Shown here piece after piece: positions 28,534-33,286 of a stretch of 33,286 bases of DNA (positions are counted from its first letter, which is position 1; every line of letters begins with the position of its first letter). The stretch comes from a virus. Both the position numbers and the translations under genes were made by a program. The stretch is taken from positions 1 through 33,286 of the IMG/VR virus record IMGVR_UViG_3300031857_000762, one strand, 5' to 3'. A model generated the notes under the pieces. That model ran no database searches, was not told the DNA's origin, and saw only the letters and a program-made list of their open reading frames with translations.

Positions 28534-29626
28534 TAACGAAACTGTTGAAACGGCTCCTTCACAGCCGGCTGATGTGGCTCCCGCCACGGAGGCGAAAAAT
28601 GATGCCCCTAGGAAGAGCAACTTGAGTGTCGCGCAAGCCGCGCAACGTCTCCTTAACATGGAGGCGGAAAACGCGAAGGCCCAACGACAGGCTGAACAAG
28701 CTGCTCCGGCGAGGGACCAAACGCCAAACGATTCAGCCAACCCAGATGAGGCTACCGCCGAGTCTGCCGAGCCGAGCCAGCAGGTGGAAACACCCGAGGG
28801 TGAGGCCGACGTTCCTTCTCAAGACGATTCAACCGAAGACAAAGCTGAAAAGAAGATCGAGAAGCGCATCGGCAAGGAGATTGCCAAGCGCAGAGCTTTG
28901 GAAGCCCAAGTAGCGGAATTGCAGGCGCAGTTGACCCAAAAGGCCAGCCAACCCGAGCAAGCCGCCCAACCTGCACCCGCCCAGCCGTTGCCCAGCAACG
29001 TGCCGTTGGCGCAGATTGAGGACTTCCAGTCGCTCCAGACCTTGAGAGATCAAGCGAAGGAGGCGAAACGCTTTGCCCAAGAGCAACTTGACCGGGATGA
29101 CTTCGAACCTGTCCGCGTGGGTGATACCGTGCTGGGCAAGGCCGAACTCAAGGCGATCCTCCGCAACGCGGAAAAGACCCTTGATGATGACATCCCAGCC
29201 AGAGCGCAGTTCCTGACGCAGAAGGGTGAGGCGCAGAAGTTGGCCCATCAGATGTTCCCATATCTGAAGGACAAGCAAGCGCCCGAGTACGTCCTCGCCC
29301 AGCAGGCATTGTCACAGATGCCGTGGATGCGGAACCTCCCTAATGCCGACTGGATCATTGGTGTCCAAATCGAGGGGCTAAAAGCCCTAGAGGCGAAGCA
29401 GAAGGCGAAACCAGAGTCCAAGCCCAAGCCCGCCATGAGCACCAAACCACCTGCCGGTCAGGCAGTCGTATCTTCAGCCGGTGGCGATGTCCGCACCCCG
29501 AGTGCGGCCAAGACCGCCAACCAGCTAGAAGCCCTTCGGATGCAGTTGTCCAAGAAAGGCGGCGTCACGGCAAACGAGGCAGCAGCGTTCCTTCTGGCCC
29601 GAGAAAAAGCTAAACTCAACCGATAA
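28529..29626 (+). CDS. capsid scaffolding protein
   Basis: The 365-residue product is hydrophilic, acidic and Ala/Gln/Glu-rich, with an unordered N-terminal third, a long coiled coil (residues 105-145, EKRIGKEIAKRRALEAQVAE then LQAQL), a more structured segment around PVRVGDTVLGKAELKAIL, and a C-terminal basic helix ending in REKAKLNR. That composition and its place just before the major capsid gene are typical of scaffolds that direct procapsid assembly. The start at the second duplicated ATG is chosen; an upstream in-frame ATG (28427) would add hairpin-derived sequence. Confidence 0.8.
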   Translation: MPNETVETAPSQPADVAPATEAKNDAPRKSNLSVAQAAQRLLNMEAENAKAQRQAEQAAPARDQTPNDSANPDEATAESAEPSQQVETPEGEADVPSQDDSTEDKAEKKIEKRIGKEIAKRRALEAQVAELQAQLTQKASQPEQAAQPAPAQPLPSNVPLAQIEDFQSLQTLRDQAKEAKRFAQEQLDRDDFEPVRVGDTVLGKAELKAILRNAEKTLDDDIPARAQFLTQKGEAQKLAHQMFPYLKDKQAPEYVLAQQALSQMPWMRNLPNADWIIGVQIEGLKALEAKQKAKPESKPKPAMSTKPPAGQAVVSSAGGDVRTPSAAKTANQLEALRMQLSKKGGVTANEAAAFLLAREKAKLNR

Positions 29627-29638
29627 CCTTCGTTAGTC

Positions 29639-30640
29639 ATGGCCCTATCAACCACTTACAATGTTGCGGGAGATCGTGAAGACCTCACGGACTTCCTTAC
29701 CATCCTCGCCCCCGAGGATACTCCGAAGATCTCGACCTTCGCCAAAACCAAGCGCATGACGAATGCGTATCAGGAGTGGCAGGTTGACACCTTGAGCCCC
29801 GTCTCGTTTGGCGGCGTGCTCGAAGGTCAGGACGTCCTGGCCTTCTCCAACCAAGCCGTTAATCGCGCTCGTCTGGGCAACTACGTCCAGCAGTTCCGCG
29901 AGCAATGGATGGTTTCCCGTCTTCAAGAGGCTTCTGACGTCGCTGGCGTGTCCAGCGAGGTTGCGAACGCCAAGATGAAGGCGATGCGCGAAATCAAGCG
30001 CGACATCGAAGCCTGCATCGGCTCCGACAATGATCGCCAGCAGGAAGCCCCGCCGGCTCCCTACAAGCTGCGTGCCCTCGGCAAGTGGATCAGCGCGACG
30101 CCCGGCTCGGACGTTCCCGCTGCTTTCCGCACCCCCGCTGGCAACATCAACACGGACCCCACCAGCACCCTGTCGGAGTCCGGTTTCAACGACGTCTTCC
30201 AGTCGATCTTCCAACAGGTCGGCGGCCGTCGTTCCTACACCCTGTTCGCTGGTCCGTCGCTCAAGCGGGCGATCTCCAAGTTCCAGCGTTCCGAGGGTTC
30301 GTCCGGCACCACGAAGACCTATCAGGTCACGCAGGATGCCTCCGAGCACCAGATCGACCTGGACGTCACGATGTACGTCGGTGACTTCCACACTGTGACC
30401 ATCGTGCCCGACCTGTTCAACGGCATCCTCGATTCCGCTGACCCGTCGTCCACGACCAACCAGCAGAAGGCCCGTGGCTACGTCATCGATCCCGAGCTGG
30501 TCGGTATCGGCTACATGCTCGGCATCGAGTCGAACGAGCTGCCTGACCTCGGCGGCGGTCGCCGTGGCTTCATCCTCGCGGCCCTCACCCTGATGGTGAA
30601 GAACCCGCTCGGTCTCGGCAAGTTTGCTGGATCGTCCTGA
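29639..30640 (+). CDS. major capsid protein, SU10/DUF5309-like
   Basis: The 333-residue product begins STTYNVAGDREDLTDFLTIL then APEDTPKISTFAK, the N-terminal signature of the SU10-type (DUF5309) HK97-fold capsid proteins. A long helix follows (SEVANAKMKAMREIKRDIEA), then FNDVFQSIFQQVGG, TLFAGPSLKRAISKF and the beta-rich C-terminal half with MYVGDFHTVTIVPD. It would form the icosahedral shell. It follows the scaffold by 12 bases and precedes the decoration-type gene. No Shine-Dalgarno sequence is seen despite expected high expression. Confidence 0.92.
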   Translation: MALSTTYNVAGDREDLTDFLTILAPEDTPKISTFAKTKRMTNAYQEWQVDTLSPVSFGGVLEGQDVLAFSNQAVNRARLGNYVQQFREQWMVSRLQEASDVAGVSSEVANAKMKAMREIKRDIEACIGSDNDRQQEAPPAPYKLRALGKWISATPGSDVPAAFRTPAGNINTDPTSTLSESGFNDVFQSIFQQVGGRRSYTLFAGPSLKRAISKFQRSEGSSGTTKTYQVTQDASEHQIDLDVTMYVGDFHTVTIVPDLFNGILDSADPSSTTNQQKARGYVIDPELVGIGYMLGIESNELPDLGGGRRGFILAALTLMVKNPLGLGKFAGSS

Positions 30641-30674
30641 TAACCAGCCAACAATAAACTAGGAGACTACTACC

Positions 30675-31148
30675 ATGGCTGATTTCCCTGTCACAATCGC
30701 CCGCAACCGTACCTCGGAGCTGTCGCTCCAAGAGCAGGCTCGCGGCTTCTCCAACAAGTTCACCGTCAAGGCGGCTGACATCGCGGTTGCCACCGCGACC
30801 GGCTCTACCGACACGGTGACCCTGACGCTCGGATCCCTTCCGGCGAAGTACGTCCTCAACAACGCTCTGGTGAACATCACCACGGCGTTCACGGGTACGA
30901 CTGCGCTGACGATCCAAGTTGGCACCACGACCACGACCAACAACCTCGTCACCGCGCAATCGGTGCTGACGGCTGGTGTGCTGGCCGGCGTTCCGACGAC
31001 CGCCACGATCCGCACCGCTACCGCGACTGCGAACCTCGTTGCCGTCTTCACGAACGCCACGGGTGGCAGCCCGTCCGCCCTCACGGCGGGTGAGCTGGAC
31101 ATCTACCTCAACATCGTCGATCTCTCCGATCCGACGAAGCTCGGATAA
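30675..31148 (+). CDS. probable head decoration or stabilisation protein
   Basis: The 157-residue product is Thr/Ala/Val-rich and beta-prone, with TVTLTLGSLPAKYVLNNALV, TALTIQVGTTTTT and a terminal GELDIYLNIVDL strand pair. Its place immediately after the major capsid gene, and this composition, are typical of capsid cementing proteins. It has a clear Shine-Dalgarno sequence (TAGGAGA, 12 bases before the ATG), unlike most neighbours, consistent with strong translation. A terminator-like hairpin follows. Confidence 0.7.
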   Translation: MADFPVTIARNRTSELSLQEQARGFSNKFTVKAADIAVATATGSTDTVTLTLGSLPAKYVLNNALVNITTAFTGTTALTIQVGTTTTTNNLVTAQSVLTAGVLAGVPTTATIRTATATANLVAVFTNATGGSPSALTAGELDIYLNIVDLSDPTKLG

Positions 31149-31162
31149 CCGAGAGTAACACC

Positions 31163-31200
31163 GGGGGCATCCCGTAAGGGCTCTGCCCCCTCCCTCTTTT
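31163..31200 (+). terminator. terminator/attenuator after the capsid genes
   Basis: GGGGGCA/TGCCCCC forms a 7-bp stem with an inner CCC/GGG pairing, followed by TCCCTCTTTT. It would stop part of the transcription after the capsid and decoration genes and so lower expression of the tail-adaptor genes. The T tract runs right up to the ATG of the next gene. Confidence 0.7.
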
Positions 31201-31563
31201 ATGGTGAGCGATAGCGGCATCGTAACGCAGGTTCCCAAGGAGTTTGTCCGCAAGTGGTGGGGTGAGATCGTGAACGGTCTCCCAGACGAGAAGGCCAAGG
31301 TCCATGAGGACCAGGCGCGTCTGGCCGCCAAGATGCGCGAACAAGGTTCCGTCCGCATGGACGGCTTGGGACAGATGGCCGCCCGCATCAACAGTCGCTT
31401 GTTCTTCCGGCTACAGGCGCAGCATGGCAACAATGTCCATGAGTGGATGCCGGAGTATTTGAAGGACAACCCGCATCTCTGCGCGGTTGGCTACCGCCCG
31501 AAGGTTAACCCCGCCCGCCACGGCCTGACCGGAGGCTGGATGGGTAAGCAAAAGGACGCTTGA
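31201..31563 (+). CDS. hypothetical phage protein after the head genes
   Basis: The 120-residue product is helical in the first half (VPKEFVRKWWGEIVNGLPDE then VHEDQARLAAKMREQ) and has HGNNVHEWMPEYLKDNP and a basic, Gly-rich tail. No family is recognised. The ATG abuts the T tract of the preceding terminator, leaving no room for a leader beyond it; a GTG three bases later is possible. It ends in a TTGA overlap with the next gene. Confidence 0.6.
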   Translation: MVSDSGIVTQVPKEFVRKWWGEIVNGLPDEKAKVHEDQARLAAKMREQGSVRMDGLGQMAARINSRLFFRLQAQHGNNVHEWMPEYLKDNPHLCAVGYRPKVNPARHGLTGGWMGKQKDA

Positions 31564-32876
31564 GGACTACTCCGTACAGTAAGGCGTTGGCCCAGCTTTG
31601 CGGCCTGATTGGCGTGCCGACCAGTCGCCTGACGACGGAGACTGCGGATAGCCTCAACACGCTGTTTAACGCGAATGTACGGCAGGTCTGGGGCGCTGGT
31701 AACTGGCCTGACCTGTCGATCTGGGGTGAGGCGCGGTTTGCGGGTAACCTGCTGACCTACGCGAACGACGTAGCCCAAACGACCTACTGGACGGCGACGA
31801 ATGTCACGGTTACGGCCAATTCGATCAACAATCCGGCCGATAACCGGGTCACGGCCAGCAAACTGCTGGAAACGGTCACAAACGGCCAGCACAAGGTAGC
31901 CCAGAGCGTTACCGGCTTCCCCAGCACGGACTACCAAGCGTCGGTGTACGCCCGCCCGAACGGCCGCGAGTACATCCAGTTGGTGGTCAATGACGGCACG
32001 ACGAGCTTCAGCGCGTTCTTCAACGTGCAGGCTGGAACGATTGGCACGCAGGCCAACGTGACGTCCGCCAACATCCAGCAATGCCCGAACGGGTTCTTCC
32101 TCTGCACGATCACGTTTACCAGCGGCGCCGCCTGCACCAGCCTTGCCTACTCCGTGGGCATTTCGACGGATGGCAGCACGGTTTCCTACGCGGGCGACAT
32201 CACCAAGGGTGTGTACCTTTGGGGCAACCTGATGGTGCAGCAGACGAATGTCAGTCCCAACCAGTTCATCGTCCCATACGATCAGACTGGCGAGAAGGTG
32301 ATTGATGTCCTTTTCCAAGCGTGGATCGACAATCCCGCGATGGTGACCTACCCGCGTCCCCAAGGCTTCGTGGTGACTACGGAGGGGTTCCAGATGATTT
32401 CCACGGCTGGTGGCTTCATGGGGACGAATGGCTACGTCTCGTACAACACCAATCCTGCCAACCCGGTCTACCTGTTCTACCGCCGTGCTCCTTACAACTA
32501 CAGCGGTGACACGTTCAGCGCGACGGCCACCTACGTTGCCGGTCAGTACATCTACTACACCCGGACCACGGGGCCGCTGGTAGGGACGTCCGACTACTGG
32601 AAGTGTTTGAGCGCCACCACGGCTGGGCAAGACCCCGAGGACACCCCGTCCAAGTGGGAGTTGCAGGAGTTGCCCGAGGCGCTGTCCGGTATCTTGGTCT
32701 GGCAGACCTTCGGGGACTGGCTGACGCAGGACGGACAGATGGACAAAGCCGCTTCCGCCTACCAGACTGCGGAACTGAAGAAGATGAACGAATGGGACCG
32801 CATCGAACGTCAGATGCCAGACAACTTCCAAGTGCAAGTGAGTACGCACGTTACGAGTCAGAATAGATCCTGGTAA
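31560..32876 (+). CDS. tail adaptor-like protein with inserted carbohydrate-binding-type modules
   Basis: The 438-residue product appears to be a head-tail adaptor split by insertions. An N-terminal helical part (LNTLFNANVRQVWGAGNWPD) and a C-terminal helix bundle (SGILVWQTFGDWLTQDGQMD then KAASAYQTAEL) resemble gp11-like adaptors. Between them lies a lectin-like beta-sandwich (about residues 65-235: NLLTYANDVAQTTYW, then YQASVYARPNGREYIQLVVN and YLWGNLMVQQ) and a CBM5/12-like stretch (residues 325-370, ATYVAGQYIYY then DYWKCLSA). The start is TTG, overlapping the preceding stop. Sugar-binding is inferred from pattern. Confidence 0.65.
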   Translation: MRTTPYSKALAQLCGLIGVPTSRLTTETADSLNTLFNANVRQVWGAGNWPDLSIWGEARFAGNLLTYANDVAQTTYWTATNVTVTANSINNPADNRVTASKLLETVTNGQHKVAQSVTGFPSTDYQASVYARPNGREYIQLVVNDGTTSFSAFFNVQAGTIGTQANVTSANIQQCPNGFFLCTITFTSGAACTSLAYSVGISTDGSTVSYAGDITKGVYLWGNLMVQQTNVSPNQFIVPYDQTGEKVIDVLFQAWIDNPAMVTYPRPQGFVVTTEGFQMISTAGGFMGTNGYVSYNTNPANPVYLFYRRAPYNYSGDTFSATATYVAGQYIYYTRTTGPLVGTSDYWKCLSATTAGQDPEDTPSKWELQELPEALSGILVWQTFGDWLTQDGQMDKAASAYQTAELKKMNEWDRIERQMPDNFQVQVSTHVTSQNRSW

Positions 32877-32889
32877 CCTTTTAACCGCC

Positions 32890-33213
32890 ATGGCCTTCAA
32901 CCTCAATAACCTGTTTCCGAAACCGGCCCGCTATCAGAGCGCGGCTGTAGCCGATCAACGCCTGACCGTGGACGCTACGGCTGGTGGCGTCCAGTTCTCC
33001 GCCTTCAACGACATCACCAACATGATCGTCCTTGATGTGCAGGACGCCGATGTGATGTGTACGTTCGACGGCTCGGCCCCGACCAGCACGAACGGTCACC
33101 GGCTTTACAGCGGTTCGCATTACACTTGGAGCACAGCCACGGCTGCGGCGGCCAAGTTTATCCGCCAAGGCAGCACCAGCGCCGCCATCCAAGCCAGCGA
33201 GTTCCAACTGTGA
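32890..33213 (+). CDS. small beta-rich structural protein
   Basis: The 107-residue product is beta-prone, with YQSAAVADQRLTVDATAGGV, ITNMIVLDVQDADVMCTFDG and a final SAAIQASEFQL strand. It resembles small head-tail joining or stabilisation proteins found between adaptor and tail genes. The start follows AACCGCC-ATG. Its stop overlaps a GTG that opens the last gene in the window. Confidence 0.6.
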   Translation: MAFNLNNLFPKPARYQSAAVADQRLTVDATAGGVQFSAFNDITNMIVLDVQDADVMCTFDGSAPTSTNGHRLYSGSHYTWSTATAAAAKFIRQGSTSAAIQASEFQL

Positions 33214-33286
33214 CCCCTGGCACGTTCGCCTCTTTCGTTGACATGCTCGGTCGCAGGTTTGCGACTGGGCTCAACGATACCGTCAT
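33210..33286 (+). CDS. partial gene running off the window
   Basis: A GTG overlapping the preceding stop (GTGA) opens a frame that remains open to the end of the window (25 complete codons: VTPGTFASFVDMLGRRF then ATGLNDTV). It is probably the next tail gene of this operon. Too little is visible to name it. Confidence 0.6.
   Translation, partial: MTPGTFASFVDMLGRRFATGLNDTV

Noticed and set aside
29648-30391. 247-codon minus-strand frame
   Set aside because: Opposite the major capsid gene, whose family signature is unambiguous.
31491-32906. 471-codon open frame on the minus strand
   Set aside because: Antisense to the adaptor-like gene, Arg/His/Val-rich with no recognisable domain; the + strand gene has clear modules.
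1-33286. CRISPR array, insertion sequence or integrase
   Set aside because: No regularly spaced repeat-spacer pattern, no transposase motif with terminal inverted repeats and no recombinase catalytic motif was seen.

Overview
This window is part of the genome of a tailed double-stranded DNA bacteriophage (Caudoviricetes), most likely a short-tailed, podovirus-like phage. It has a terminase large subunit, a long (about 715 residue) portal, a scaffold, a major capsid protein of the SU10/DUF5309 type, a tail-adaptor-like protein and a run of large Ala/Gly-rich proteins that look like internal virion (ejection) proteins. No tape measure, sheath or major tail-tube gene is seen. No integrase or excisionase was recognised, so a lytic lifestyle is more likely, though the whole genome is not shown. 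The host is unknown. The DNA is GC-rich, and most starts lack a Shine-Dalgarno (SD) sequence and instead follow short C/A-rich leaders such as AACC-ATG, which hints at a host that initiates mainly without SD pairing.

Layout. 1-7.6 kb (+): tail fibre-like protein, four large structural/ejection proteins and two small proteins. 7.6-9.5 kb (+): holin-like membrane proteins joined by 4-base overlaps to a metallophosphoesterase, then a winged-helix protein. 9.4-14.1 kb (-): a dense early/replication-type operon read leftwards from a ribbon-helix-helix protein: small proteins, a PD-(D/E)XK nuclease, a probable ssDNA-binding protein, small basic proteins, a secreted lytic transglycosylase-like endolysin, a replication-type protein, an HTH protein and a RusA resolvase split between two frames. 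14.1-14.6 kb: a gene-free divergent region with hairpins, a strong terminator and a possible structured RNA. 14.6-16.3 kb (+): receptor-binding-type protein, a 58-residue protein, an HNH/AP2-type endonuclease and a basic protein. 16.3-18.6 kb (-): tRNA-Gln and an operon headed by a C5-cytosine methyltransferase. 18.6-19.1 kb: repeats resembling iterons and a terminator. 19.1-21.0 kb (-): small genes in a CCGG-rich island. 20.9-22.4 kb (+): a protein of unknown function and a probable small terminase. 22.4-23.9 kb (-): a glycosyltransferase/HTH module interrupting the packaging genes. 24.1-33.3 kb (+): packaging, capsid and tail-adaptor genes, running off the right edge.

The genes are joined almost everywhere by ATGA or GTGA overlaps, and these fix many starts, including several genes of 33-60 codons. 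The most notable observations are: (i) the methyltransferase is cut by an in-frame TGA while its conserved C-terminus remains readable in frame beyond it up to an intact ATGA junction, and an overlapping second frame is open through the whole gene, with the TGA probably silent in that frame; (ii) a roughly 350-base hairpin-rich segment without genes before the receptor-binding gene; (iii) a duplicated start region with an 8-codon mini-cistron ahead of the scaffold/capsid genes; (iv) a membrane peptide nested in the signal-peptide segment of the endolysin gene; (v) a CCGG-rich sequence island with iteron-like repeats. All function calls come from reading motifs and from general family knowledge; no database search was run.
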